A stretch of 64,000 bases of DNA from Xanthostigma xanthostigma (Eukaryota; Arthropoda; Insecta; Raphidioptera; Raphidiidae): positions 48,453,201 through 48,517,200 of the forward strand of contig OY754470.1 of NCBI GenBank assembly GCA_963575645.1. Direction: 5' to 3'. Shown here one piece after another: positions 31,773 through 41,937 of the stretch (the stretch's first letter is position 1; every line of letters begins with the position of its first letter). The notes beneath the pieces are model-generated. The model saw only the letters and a program-made list of their open reading frames with translations. It was not told where the DNA came from and ran no database searches. Made by a program: the position numbers and the translations under genes.

Positions 31773-31872
31773 CATTATTTACCATAGAGATAAGGAACTG
31801 TCAGGGGCGGATCGTGAGTTTATGGGGCCCTGAGCTAACACTATTTTGGGGCCTACCTTTCAAAAAAGTGTT
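31773..31872 (+). repeat. Repeat H right end, then a hAT-like terminus
   Basis: ACCATAGAGATAAGGAACTG (31781-31800) completes repeat H. CAGGGGCGGATCGTG at 31802 on, with GGGGCCCTGAG and GGGGCCTACC, resembles the terminus of some hAT elements. The matching opposite terminus was not found. Confidence 0.4.
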
Positions 31873-32331
31873 TTCTATAATGATGTATATATATTATATA
31901 CTATAGGTGTTTATTTTATTTTTTTATTTTTTGGTCTCATTACCTAATGTTTTAGCATTGGACCTAAAAAATTCTTCCAAAATTTCAGCTTCCCAGATCA
32001 AATCTGTTTCCAATTCGAGCCTGAAAATTAGAAGTTTGTGATAAACAAATTAAAAAAAAACGATTCATACTTTATCAAACTTGAATAAATAGGCATGTAG
32101 GTTTTTCTATATAATAGATCTAAGGAGAAATGTTAAGTGTTTTTTCCTGAAGTAGAGATTTAAAAGAAATTGTTTTAGTAAACTCGTTGACTGATTTGAG
32201 GGCCTTTTGTGCTTTATCAAATGAATACGCACCCAGTGAATTGTGTGCAGTATAGATCTCTCAAAGAGAAGTAAGGGAGAAAGTACAAGTCAGCGTTGCC
32301 AACTCTAAAAAATAAATCGTCTATCGACAAT
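31873..32331. other. AT-rich spacer downstream of the hAT-like terminus
   Basis: Short open minus-strand stretches (for example around 32170-32240 and 31930-32040) might be remnants of a coding region behind the hAT-like terminus. Neither translation is recognisable, so no gene is called. Confidence 0.3.
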
Positions 32332-32640
32332 AAAAAAAAATCCAGCCAATTGGGCGACGGGACAATTCCAACTTCAAAAATGTTGACATTTGATTATAAT
32401 AATGAAAAGAAAATTTCTGATATTGCGTGAGGTGACGCAGGTAATGGCTAGTATTCAATATGACATTAACTATTCGTTGCCACGGTTACCTACATAATAT
32501 GTTCCACGTCATGTAAAATTAAATCAAAGCATGTCTAACTAGTTTATTTCTGACAGATCCATGAAACAAAAGAGCGGCTGATTTTTTTTTATTTTCAAAA
32601 TATTTCCGAAACTATAAAGTTTAGAAAAAAAAGTCAAAAT
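32332..32640 (+). repeat. Repeat BC, C part only
   Basis: CCAGCCAATTGGGCGACGGG, GAGGTGACGCAGGTAATGGC, CCACGTCATGTAAAATT, CAGATCCATGAAACAAAAGA and AAACTATAAAGTTTAG match C at 6540-6867. Part B is absent; an unrelated Helitron-type repeat follows. Confidence 0.75.
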
Positions 32641-32659
32641 AAGTGTTACGGCTTGAAGT

Positions 32660-33055
32660 CTTGCAAAAACGCTGAAACATGTAATTCCTTATTTCTTACC
32701 AAAAGCCTAAATATGAAATTTCGTATCCCTAATTTGAGAAATGATGGATTCCCCTTACAAATTTTCATCCCCGTTTTTACCCTCTTGAAGGATGATTTGC
32801 AAAAACGTTTAAACACGCAATTCTTTATTTCTCACCAAAAGTATTTATATGAATTTTCATATCCCTAGCTTGAAAAATGCTGGGTACTCCATTCAAACTG
32901 TCATCTTTATGCCCTTAAGGGTTTTTTTAGATACACAGTAGGCTATGGCCTTCCTAAGGATGCAGTCTATCTCCTTGTCAAATTTTATGGAAATCTGTTC
33001 AGCGGTTTAGGCGTGAAAAGGTAACAGACAGAGTTTGGCGTTTATATTAGTATGA
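32660..33055 (-). mobile_element. Helitron-like repeat with duplicated internal unit
   Basis: The right end, read on the minus strand, contains AACTCTGTCTGTTACCTTTTCACGCC and AAACCGCTGAACAGATTTCC, a widespread Helitron 5' region (TATTAGTAT at 33043 is its TA-rich start). Inside, a unit of about 140 bp with CCTTATTTCTTACCAAAAGC, AAATTTCGTATCCCTAATTT and CCCCTTACAAATTTTCATCC is repeated in diverged form (about 32665-32800 and 32800-32920). Related to 47997-48260, inverted. The CTAG end was not located. Confidence 0.55.
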
Positions 33056-33159
33056 ATGTGGTGGACGTTACGGGTCTAATGTGGTGGAGATTGCGGGTAT
33101 AATGCGGCAAACTACATGTTTAAAAAACATAAAACTTTACGTATTGGAGCGCCACTAAA

Positions 33160-33725
33160 AAGAAAAAAGACGGGCAAGTGCGAGTAGAACTCGCGCCCTG
33201 AGGGTTCCGTATCGTTATTTCAAAAAAATCAAATTTTTTCATGTAATAATTCTATATAGAATCAGAAATTTATGATTTTCGGATTTTTTTCTTTATTGTG
33301 CTATGCAACCTTCCTTCGCGTTAAACAAGATTTTAGGTTGCGGGAAACATTTAAGGTTTTGATAAGATAGTCTGTATAAAAATAATTTACGGTTTTCGGA
33401 TTTTTCCTTTTACTTGTGCTGTAGCCTGTAAGACATTGCTTCTTGCCAAATTTCATGATTCTAGGTCAACGGGAAGTACCCTAGAGGTTTTTATTCCCTA
33501 TGCGGCATAAATGACCGTATCTTTTGATTGCGTTGACTTAGAAGTTTGATTTTTTCACCGCCCCAAAGGATTGCAGACTTGAGTATTTGATATTAATTTC
33601 AACTTGATACCTCGACGCGTTCCTGAGAAAAAGGGTCTTGACAAACCGACAACGAAGTGATCCTATAAGGGTTCCTTTTTTTCTTTAGAGGTACGGAACT
33701 CTAACAATAAATTTTTTCGTACAAA
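33160..33725. repeat. Interspersed repeat of GGGTTCCGTA/TACGGAAC type
   Basis: Starts with GGCAAGTGCGAGTAGAACTC and GAGGGTTCCGTAT, ends with GTGATCCTATAAGGGTTCCT and GAGGTACGGAACTC. Two internal copies of ATTT(A/T)(C/T)GGTTTTCGGATTTTT (about 33268 and 33383) show partial internal duplication. From memory this is a common insect interspersed repeat; I cannot name its class. Confidence 0.5.
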
Positions 33726-33834
33726 AAATTGAGCCTCCTGCAAAGGAAGCTAATAAAAACGCAAAAATTAAAAAAAAGTATGTTAAAAATGATATTGTCT
33801 TTTAAATGTTTTATTGTTTGAAAGAAGTTTATTT

Positions 33835-34095
33835 TTTTTTATTAAAAATACATTTTGGAATCTGAGGGTTAGAGTACGATGTGCAAAATATCCATTGGAA
33901 AGACAGAATTATTATTTTATATTATATATAACAGTGTTATTATCAGTTTTAAGAGCGGAATTTTTTTTATAAATTAATTTTTTGCGCAGTGAAAAGGGAA
34001 GGCGTTTGGGGGGAGTTCTTTAAAAAAACAATTACGGAGTCGTGTTGATGCGATGGTGTTTGTTTTGCGCAGTGAAAATGGGGAGGGCGTATACA
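33835..34095 (-). repeat. Family K, inverted copy
   Basis: TTTTGCGCAGTGAAAAGGGAA, GGCGTTTGGGGGGAGTTCTTT and AAACAATTACGGAGTCGTGT at 33980-34055, with a second TTTTGCGCAGTGAAAA, are the reverse complement of the subterminal units at 29330-29540. GGTTAGAGTACGAT and AACAGTGTTATTATCAG at 33865-33945 match the single-copy part. The hAT-like terminus is not present at this end. Confidence 0.6.
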
Positions 34096-34625
34096 AAGTG
34101 AGATAGTAATACAATAATTCTATACCAGTTGCTATGACGTGTATATGTGATTTCTGATTGGTTAGATTAAAAAAATGTCAGTGAATGACGAAAATATTTT
34201 AAATATTTTTGAGGAAATTTGGGAATAATCCGTTTCTTTTTTGGAACGTCAAAATGTAGCGTTTTCTATGAGCTATCGAACTGAACCCGAATCTGAAAAT
34301 CAGGGCTTTATAATTGACTAGCAATAGAAACGCGACATAAACTGCATCTCCAGGAGCTTTGGAGCTATTTTCGTAGCCCGGAAATCGACTAAGTTGGCAA
34401 TAGTGGAGGTGAATCGTTCCGCGAAAGGAATTGTAGGTATTCGGTTATATACCGGATGATGTTCCCTTTCTTCAAAGTCAATTTAATTTACGATTCGACG
34501 TTTTTGTTCACTATCGTGCCGTTCGCTGAAGGAAACGGCAAGTTAAACTGGAATCCTCCGGCCTCTCTCCTTCGATTCCGTTAAAGGATAATAGAATAAA
34601 TTCCGTTTTTATGACAGAATAATGT
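34096..34625. other. Spacer of mixed composition, no gene seen
   Basis: Balanced composition at 34330-34600 suggests unique sequence, but no open frame, splice pattern or repeat was recognised. Confidence 0.35.
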
Positions 34626-35095
34626 ATTTTTTTTTCTTTTTGGCGAATTATTATTTGAAAGCTTCTTTTTATCAACTATTGGTCCTCTCTCTTTTAATCT
34701 AATATACACTTTTTTAATAAAATACTAGTTACCCGGCCCGGCTTCGCCCGAATTTGTAAATCACCTATTAAACATAGACATATTTATTTTCTTTTTGGCG
34801 AATTATTATTTGAAAGCTTCTTTTTATCAACTATTGGTCCACTTTCTTTTAATCAAATGTACACTTTTTTAATGAAGTACTAGTGACCCGGCCCGGCTTC
34901 GCCCGAATTTGTAAATCACCTATTAGCCATAGACATATTTTTTTTTCTTTTTGGCGAATTATTATTTGAAAGCTTCTTTTTATCAACTATTGGTTCACTT
35001 TCTTTTAATCAAATGTACACTTTTTTAATGAAGTACTAGTGACCCGGCCCGGTTTCGCCCGAATTTGTAAATTACCTATGAAACATAGACATATA
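34626..35095 (-). repeat. Three ~155-bp tandem units built on a Helitron end
   Basis: TTTTTGGCGAATTATTATTT begins units at about 34638, 34793 and 34949 (periods 155 and 156). Each unit holds GAAAGCTTCTTTTTATCAAC, ATTGGTC(C)/(T)CACTTTC-type sequence, ACACTTTTTTAAT and AGTACTAGTGACCCGGCCCG, then CTTCGCCCGAATTTGTAAAT. The CTAGT(G/T)ACCCGGCCCGG...TTCGCCCGAATTTG block is a family-E-like Helitron 3' end on the minus strand. Units 2 and 3 are nearly identical; unit 1 is more diverged. Confidence 0.75.
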
Positions 35096-35691
35096 TTATT
35101 ATGCTGCATCGAACTTTTTTAATAGAATAATAGCGGTAAACGGTCTGTTATGAATGAAACGCTCATTAATCAAGAATATAAAATAATATTGAATTAAAAA
35201 ATATTGGGAAGTCCTGGGAGGCTGAAAATTTGGGATTATCTGTTTTACCCGACTACGGTGAAGCCAAAAATGTATGATTGTATTTACGGATGTTCCACCG
35301 TAGCGCCTAAACTATTCATCCAATTGCGACAAATAAGATGTCAATCGATTTGTTATTATGGCCCGGGCAACATAAGCTACATTTATTTTTGAAATTTGGT
35401 CCCAGAGGGGAGCAAATTAAAAACAAATAAACAATAAGTTCAAGTTCAAGTTTCAAGGCTCCTCTAGATGTAGGTATAGCATGATGCACTTTGCCCTAGA
35501 GCTTATGATCGCTTACTACTGTTAAAATGTAATGTTTTGTTACGGTAGGTGGCATATGACCAAGGCTATCCTATGAGAATATTTTCTTGTTTAATACTTT
35601 TCAGTAGTCGGGGTTTAGTTTAAAAACTTATTTTTTATTATGTTAGAAATAAAAAAAAATCAAATATTTGATGAGCGTCTAATTAGTAGTA
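35096..35691. other. Spacer with a short interspersed-repeat fragment
   Basis: About 35204-35400 holds GTTTTACCCGACTACGGTGA and AGCCAAAAATGTATGATTG followed by TCCACCGTAGCGCCTAAACT, which I recall as a common interspersed repeat of insects. The 62-codon frame over it is incidental. No gene. Confidence 0.4.
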
Positions 35692-35850
35692 TTCAATAAA
35701 TAAAATTATCGACCGTTTTTCAGACAATTATATTGACATAAATATGGCAATTCTAAAGAAGATCTAAATCCGGGCCGTAACGTAAATTTATTGAATTATA
35801 ATTTTATATTTTTGTCAATATAATTGTTTGAAAAATTGGTCGATAATTTT
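35692..35850. repeat. Family I foldback, short copy
   Basis: Left arm TTCAATAAATAAAATTATCG, ACCGTTTTTCAGACAATTAT; right arm TATAATTGTTTGAAAAATTG, GTCGATAATTTT. The centre retains CTAAAGAAGATCTAAATCCG and GGCCGTAACGT. The inner arms seen in the 59.6-kb copy are deleted. Confidence 0.7.
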
Positions 35851-36324
35851 AAAATATATTTAAAAAAATTTGGTTAGAAAATTGAAAAAAAAATAGTAAG
35901 TTATTGGAATCGAGAACCAGTTCATTTTTCAAATTAAATTGTAAATCCACTTGTTACTTCCACCAACTCCCGGATTAGAACCTAGGAGCTGGGGGTTTAT
36001 AATAGAGAATCCATGGAAACCCACTATGAACGATCGGTTATTCTCGAGATGTTTTTATTAAATTATGAACGTATATTATGTAAATGTAAAAGCTTGAACC
36101 TCTTTGAAGATAATTTTATAATCGTTAACATGTTGAAGAACTACCTACAATACCTACCATATTAGGGAAAGCTGTTCTTCAATATGCAAACCTCCGTGTA
36201 TAAATACTTGGTCGTAATTATTATTGAACTATCCATAGTTAGGGATGTGTATGTTTTGTTAGTAATTTCAGTCTAACGTACTACACTAACTAAATAAGTA
36301 TTTTTGAGCTATTATAAAAATATA
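35851..36324. other. AT-rich spacer
   Basis: No gene or shared repeat recognised. Confidence 0.45.
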
Positions 36325-36555
36325 CATGGTGTATCACAGGAAACCGAACATAGGGAAAAGTACACATTCCAAATTAGTTAAGATCAGAGATTGCTTTGCC
36401 CTCTATTCAGAGGTCGTTTCCATGGTCTACATAGTGAAATCTATCGAGGCGGTGGCAAAACTGGATGAACATGAAGACAAAATCGCCGAAGTATGTTTCA
36501 ATGTGACTTCTGTAATGTTAGACAAAGTTTGTCTGACTAAGACACTTCTGAATTA

Positions 36556-36633
36556 AAAATGTAGGTTCATTTGAACATTTGCTTTAATTTTTTATTTTAA
36601 CTGTTTGTTTCGATTAATTATTAATTAAAAAAA
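36556..36633 (+). repeat. 78-bp direct repeat, left arm
   Basis: AAAATGTAGGTTCATTTGAA ... TTCGATTAATTATTAATTAA, ending in an A run. It is identical over 78 bases to 37225-37302, and the two arms lie immediately on either side of the 591-bp family A copy. Confidence 0.9.
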
Positions 36634-36635
36634 AA

Positions 36636-37226
36636 TTGGTTGTCTGTAAAGTCGGTTTACGGACGATAGTTTTACGTGATAACGTATTCAGTAATACATA
36701 ACCTAAATTCTACATATAATAATTATAATAATTCGAATCTATGATATTGCATCTTTCGCTTCAAATTTAGGTTAATTTTATTTATTTAAATTACTCACCA
36801 TATAATATAATTGTTTTTTTAACTTTCTTTCTTTCGTATTAAGTCTCAAAGATTAGCTGTCATAATATTTATAAAACAATTGTTTCACTGTTTATAATAT
36901 AAAATTCCAAAACCTACTTACAATATTTAAGTATTTTCATACGTCAAAAAATTGATTTTTATAATGATAAAATTTGTAAGAAAACGATTTTTTCGAGAGA
37001 TGAGACCTAGCTAAAACGATTTTTTGCCCCCCAAAATCCCTTTTCAGTAAATTTCATCCAAATCGTTAGGGCCGTTTTCGAGAAAAGCACGCACAGGGTC
37101 AGGCGGAACGTTACGAACGTTACGAACGTTACGTTAGGAACGTTACACTTTTTCGTGCATGCAGCCGGTGTTTTATCAATTTATAAGATTGGTGATTCAT
37201 CAATTTATAAGACGTTATCACGTCAA
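36636..37226 (+). mobile_element. Repeat family A, full-length copy (591 bp)
   Basis: Starts TTGGTTGTCTGTAAAGTCGG, ends ATAAGACGTTATCACGTCAA, the same length as the 6868 copy and highly similar. The AACGTT run differs slightly (GAACGTTACGAACGTTACGT). Flanked by the 78-bp direct repeat. No coding sequence. Confidence 0.85.
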
Positions 37227-37302
37227 AATGTAGGTTCATTTGAACATTTGCTTTAATTTTTTATTTTAACTGTTTGTTTCGATTAATTATTAATTAAAAA
37301 AA
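37225..37302 (+). repeat. 78-bp direct repeat, right arm
   Basis: Exact second copy of 36556-36633. The first two bases overlap the terminal AA of family A because both are A-rich at the junction. Confidence 0.9.
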
Positions 37303-37649
37303 TATTTTCTTAATAAAAAAAATTGTGTCATTAATAACTGATTTTTCTAATTATTTATTATTAGCTATATCATTGTTATTAAATAATGGTTAATCAGCGT
37401 TACCATGGTATGATGGCCAAAGTAATCGTTGATCCTAACTAATTTGTACAATGGAGTTTTCCCTATGTTTGGTTTTCTGTAATACACCCTGCATATTAAC
37501 TCAGAGAGATTTAAAAAAAGATAGTGCATATTTTTCGTTTGTAAATGTAGCTTTTCTTAAAATAAAATTAACCATTTTTAAACCAACGTATATTTCCTCA
37601 GGATAATGAGACAATTTTTCCGTTGTGACTTTTTTAAAAGCAGCTAGAC

Positions 37650-37845
37650 CAAATTCTGCGAAACTACTCATTCGATTTCAAAATTTTTTTCACCAATATT
37701 AAGAGTAGATCTTCAGGATGGACATAGGCTATATATTATCGCGTTAAAATAAAAGTGCTTTTCGTGGAGATCAATTTTGTAACGTAAGACGACGAAAGAA
37801 CGGTGGCAATCTATAAATTCGGGCAGAGCCGAACTGGGCCGCTAG
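37650..37845 (+). mobile_element. Family E Helitron, 5'-truncated
   Basis: CTAG at 37842-37845 followed by T. Body CATTCGATTTCAAAATTTTT, GGATGGACATAGGCTATATA, TATCGCGTTAAAATAAAAGT, CGTGGAGATCAATTTTGTAA and ATTCGGGCAGAGCCGAAC. The TC start and first ~40 bases of the family are missing. Confidence 0.75.
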
Positions 37846-38213
37846 TGCTTAATATAATTTTGTTTGAAGTGATTTAAACAGCCCTAATAGGAAAGCAACG
37901 ATGAGTGCTTATGCAGTATTATAATCTACTACAGCACACATAAGCGTCTTAAGGAATTAATGTGAACTTTATCTACATAATAAGTTTAACTTTGAACAGT
38001 ATCCCACATGTGGTGTCTCTGTTAGTTCTTACTTCTATAGCCAAAGACCACCGACCATTAACTTTACAGGTTATGTAACCACAAATAACTCGTCTACTAT
38101 CCGCGATAATCTTCCTCTTTGAAATTTTAACGCGGTCAATTTACATCTGCTCGCCACGTTATGTTGAGAACAGAGAAAATGGAAACCGCAGAGAATAAAA
38201 TTATATTTAAATA
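37846..38213. other. Spacer, no gene seen
   Basis: Unrecognised sequence between two family E Helitrons of opposite orientation. Confidence 0.4.
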
Positions 38214-38444
38214 CTGGCGGCCTGGTTCGGCTTCGCCCGAATTTACGGATTGTTACCATTTGTTCGTTTATTTACGCTGCAAAATAATTGGTCTCCACGA
38301 AAAGCGCTTTTATATAGCCTATGTCCATCCAGAAGAACCATTTTAAATATTGGTGGCAAATTTTTGAAATCAGGTGTGTAGTTTCGGAGATTACTTCCTA
38401 CATCCAAATTTACAAACTTTACGTCTTTATAACATTAGTATAGA
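38214..38444 (-). mobile_element. Family E Helitron, minus strand
   Basis: The reverse complement starts TCTATACTAATGTTATAAAG at 38444 and ends GGCCGCCAG at 38214. Body AAACTACACACCTGATTTCA, ATGGACATAGGCTATATAAA, GCGCTTTTCGTGGAGACCAA and TTCGGGCGAAGCCGAACC. The end reads CCAG instead of CTAG; the flank is A on the 3' side but C on the 5' side, so boundary decay is likely. Confidence 0.75.
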
Positions 38445-38483
38445 CAAGTTTAAAAGCGTGGGACACTCAATGAATTAAATGAA

Positions 38484-39717
38484 CTATAGCAGACCCGGCT
38501 ACGCGTTGCTGTGACTCACTTATAAAACGTTCAATTACTATTGTACTAAATAATTTATTTCAGTAAAATTAATGTTCAATATTAAAAAAAGAAAGTTTTT
38601 TTCCGATCGAAAAACCTACAAGATTGAAAAAAAGGCGTTAGGAGAGTTAAATTTGATTTGTGGCGAGCTTTTCGAGATTGGTAATTAAGCGCGTTCCAAC
38701 AATGAAACACAAAAAACTAAAGACATGCGTTGTTTTCATCGTATTGTTTGTCTATGAAACATGTGACATGGAATTAATTGTAGCTATCAGATTTGCTTCT
38801 GAACTAATAGTCACTAACAGTCTTGTTTTCATATATTAGTTCAGAAGCAAACAAACAGGTTTTTTGAGAAAATACCGTAATTTTGTACAAAATATTTAAT
38901 AAAAACTATCATATAGCGTAAGTTGCACTAAGCAAAACACATTTACAAAATTTCATTAAAATCTGTTGAGCCGTTTTACGAAGATAATGAAAAAAATATG
39001 AAATAAAGTTTTCTTAATAGATTTTTTTACGACAAAATTTTCTGTAAAAAATCCAAAATCATTAGGAGATTTATAAAGTTAAAAATTAAAAAAAACTTTT
39101 CCATGTAGTCTTATGGAAAATATGTCAACCTAGCATACAAACGGTACATTTTAATTTTTTGCAAATAACCAAATAATGTCAGCAGTTCCGAAAACTAACT
39201 ATGTAAAGCATCGATGTCTTACGCATATTTTAATATTTTTTCCAATTTAATTAGGAGACTTTTAATCATTAAAAAAATTATTAAACCTTAGCACTTTTCG
39301 ATTATGGACTTTTATTCTTGACTATTTTAACAATTTTTACTGAATTTTCAACTTTTTAATGATTTAATTTTAATTTTTATTACTTCTAATTCCCTTTTTT
39401 CATCATTTACTGCAAAAAATATGTAAAATACAGATATTTACATAAATTTATTTTTTTTAACCTAACTTTGTACAAAAAATTCAAAAGTTAGTGCATTAAA
39501 TAAAATACTGAAATAATTAATAGATATTAAAAAAAAATATTTATTTATGCTTTTATGACAATAATTTATTAGTATCATCGACTTATAACCTTTTGTAAAA
39601 AATTATTATGGAAAAGTTCCCATTTAGAATTCGACTTACTTTTGACTGGGACTGTAACGCATCAACCTCCTTAAGTGGTTTCGGAGATTAACACGGGGAT
39701 TTTATGTATTATATAGA
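38484..39717 (-). mobile_element. Larger Helitron-like repeat (~1.2 kb)
   Basis: The reverse complement starts TCTATATAATACATAAAATC, CCCGTGTTAATCTCCGAAAC at 39717 and appears to end ACGCGTAGCCGGGTCTGCTA near 38484. These are Helitron-style termini, similar in layout to the element at 50181-50791. Inside, 38870-38985 matches, inverted, 16080-16220. No RepHel coding region is visible. The boundaries are less certain than for the short copies. Confidence 0.5.
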
Positions 39718-39734
39718 TATTGGCCTTTTATTTA

Positions 39735-39837
39735 TGTCACAGTCAAATTGTAAATTTTGCCGCTTTATAAAGCGACTGACTGCTTTATAACGACTAGTCG
39801 TTCTGTAAATGGACCAAATTTACAATTCAGCTGCGAC
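39735..39837. repeat. Small hairpin MITE (~100 bp)
   Basis: TGTCACAGTCAAATTGTAAA at the left and the reverse complement of the right end, GGTCGCAGCTGAATTGTAAA, are inverted repeats around CGACTGACTGCTTTATAACG. Related sequence with CGGCTAGCCGCTTTGTAAAT and ATTTACAATTCGGCTGTGAC lies at 56150-56205. Confidence 0.65.
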
Positions 39838-40744
39838 CTCACCATACTTAATTTACCTATACTTTACTCTAATTTAAAAGTTCAGTGTGTGGCCGACTTA
39901 AAACAGTAAAACGATAATTGCCAGTGGACTAATGACTTTACAAACTTTGTAAAACAAAGTGGGAAGGTAGACATAATAATATAGTTTCATCATTTGTACG
40001 TAGCGGCCGGCCATGCTGTTGGCATGTTGTCGAGAATAAGATTTTCTTGTAAGCGGTTTCATACAACATCGTATACCGCACGTGCCAGTTTGTTAGGGTG
40101 GTGATTATTGTTGTGATGGTGCGCGTGAAAATTAAATTACGTAACAAACAAACAACTAACAACAACAACAATGAAGTTAACGAGATTGCCGCCACATGTA
40201 ATGCGGTGTAGGATTCAAAGTGTTGGTTTCAATGGAAGATATACTATATACATTTGTGCGGGTCGTAAGGCAAATTCAGTTAAGTAAGATTTTTAATAGG
40301 ATCAGATTAATGATGTAAAGACTTGCACAAAACAATTCCAAAGATGGAACCAGCGCTGGCCAGTGCCGGATTAACCTATAAGCAAAGTAAGCAATTGCTT
40401 AGGGCATCACGTCTCAGGGGGCACCAAGAAACACAATTTAGAAATGAAAAGTACCTCACTAAAACCGTGTCAACGTTTTTTTTTTCTTTTTGTCATGTTC
40501 TCAAAAATTTGATCTACTGATATGTCTTTAGAAGTATTTAAGCTAAAAATAAATTATAATTTATTTTTGAAAATGAAAACGAAAAAACATTATTTCTATG
40601 AATGTTCATTTTTATTTTAAGTTTTGAAACTTTTTTTCTATTAACTGTATAAAAATGCCTAAGGTCTGATTTTATAGAGAGCCAAATTTTCAATGAGAGC
40701 ATTGATTGTAAAATTCTATTTTTTTCCTAAAAATCTATGCTTTT
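39838..40744. other. Spacer; hAT-like terminus at 40358
   Basis: CAGTGCCGGATTAACC at 40360 on, with GCTTAGGGCATCACG and GGGGGCACCA, resembles the terminus of certain hAT elements. No partner terminus or target duplication was located. 40000-40230 is moderately GC-rich, with an (AAC)n-like run at 40145-40170. No gene. Confidence 0.35.
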
Positions 40745-41085
40745 TAATTTTACCATTCCAACCCATAAGTGGGGATGGTACTAGTTTAGGTCAAAAAACA
40801 CTTTTCAAAAATTTTACAATATCTTTCCGTTTTGAGGTCTTCCGAATCCAAAAAACATATTTTTGAAAAAACTCTGTGCGTCTGTTAGTCTGTTTGTGAA
40901 TACGATACAGGTCAAACGGATGAACGGATTGAAACCAAATTTTGGGAGGATGTTTGGTATGCAAATCTTCATAGAGCCCTATTGTTTTTGGGGAAAATCG
41001 GTGCATGCGCAGAGAGATATATGCTATATAATAATGGTATACTTTCAATAACGGATTATTATTCTATTTATTTTACTTTGATTAA
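40745..41085 (+). repeat. Repeat BC, B part only
   Basis: CCATTCCAACCCATAAGTGG, GGATGGTACTAGTTTAGGTC, CAAACGGATGAACGGATTGA, AAACCAAATTTTGGGAGGAT and GCGCAGAGAGATATATGCTA match 7459-7800 (inverted) and 20983-21310. Open frames over this region on both strands are repeat-derived. Confidence 0.75.
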
Positions 41086-41937
41086 TAAATTTTAATAGAT
41101 TGTTCAAGAAGGCATATTCAAAGATTTTTTAAATGACTGGCAATATTGAGATGGGCCAAAAATCGGAACATCGACTGGTATTAGTTGTTTTCGGTAAGGG
41201 AGTGATTTTATAGCAGTTTTAAGAGCATTCGAAAAGTTCCTTCTGAAAATGAAAGATTTATTAAATGCGCGAGTGGTTCAGCAAGACATCTGGCCTTTTT
41301 TAACAGGAAATTAGGAAAATCATCGATACCAGCAGATGACGTAAAATTAAAATAAATTTAAAATTACTATAGACCTGTGAGGTAATTCTGAAACTACTAA
41401 ACTAAAGAATTAAACCATAATAATAGAAAATGACTACTCAAGCAAAAAATGGTTCTATTACAGAGTTATAAAATTTTTTTATTAACATTATTATATTACT
41501 AATTAATAAAATAATTTCACACAATTTAGTATAGGGTAAAAATGGTTCATAAGATTGAATTTTACCTTCAAAAATAATAATTCGCCATAATCGTTCCTGC
41601 CTTGTGACCGCAGATTTACACTCTTCTATTATAGTGAATGACGATAGTGGTGACGACATGGCATTGGTTGCGAAAGTGCCATTGAATTAAAACAACGCTC
41701 GCCACTTATTAACGCTACGCGCGACAGTAAAACTTACAGCAAGGACCCATTGTCACAGTAACCTATATAACTCTTAAGCGCCTTGTCAGTCCAAGCTGTG
41801 ACCGTACAAAAGTCTACTGGACAACGCTAGATATTATCATTGAATTTAACAGTTGGATAACATGAACAAATCGATGACATACTAATTTCTTTTTAGGGTT
41901 CAATTCAATTCAGTTCAAACTTTATTAAGGCTAGTTT
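41086..41937. other. Spacer; weak TATA plus initiator pair
   Basis: No gene recognised. TATATAA at 41764-41770 is followed by TCAGTC at 41786-41791, but the 24-base spacing is short for a TATA/initiator promoter and no exon could be proposed. Confidence 0.3.

Larger units (their letters stand above)
36325..37491. mobile_element. TIR element with an inserted family A copy
   Basis: Left end CATGGTGTATCACAGGAAAC followed by CGAACATAGGGAAAAG. Right end, reverse complement, CAGGGTGTATTACAGAAAAC followed by CAAACATAGGGAAAAC. The TIRs are about 40 bp. TATA (36321-36324) precedes and CATA (37492-37495) follows, so the target may be TA or an imperfect TATA. Removing the A copy and one arm of the 78-bp duplication leaves about 500 bp. 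The 76-codon frame at 36326-36556 starts inside the TIR and is probably incidental. Confidence 0.7.

Noticed and set aside
34626..35095. CRISPR-like array
   Set aside because: Regular 155-bp spacing, but whole units repeat without unique spacers, and the unit is a eukaryotic Helitron end.
36326..36556. 76-codon plus-strand open frame
   Set aside because: Begins inside a terminal inverted repeat (36325 on). The translation has no domain and the stop is fixed by the 78-bp duplication border.
40360..40440. Complete hAT element starting CAGTGCCGGATTAACC
   Set aside because: Only one hAT-like terminus could be found; no opposite end or 8-bp duplication.
41764..41791. Second TATA plus TCAGTC core promoter
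   Set aside because: Spacing is only 24 bases, there is no compositional change or exon downstream, and such pairs occur by chance in AT-rich DNA.
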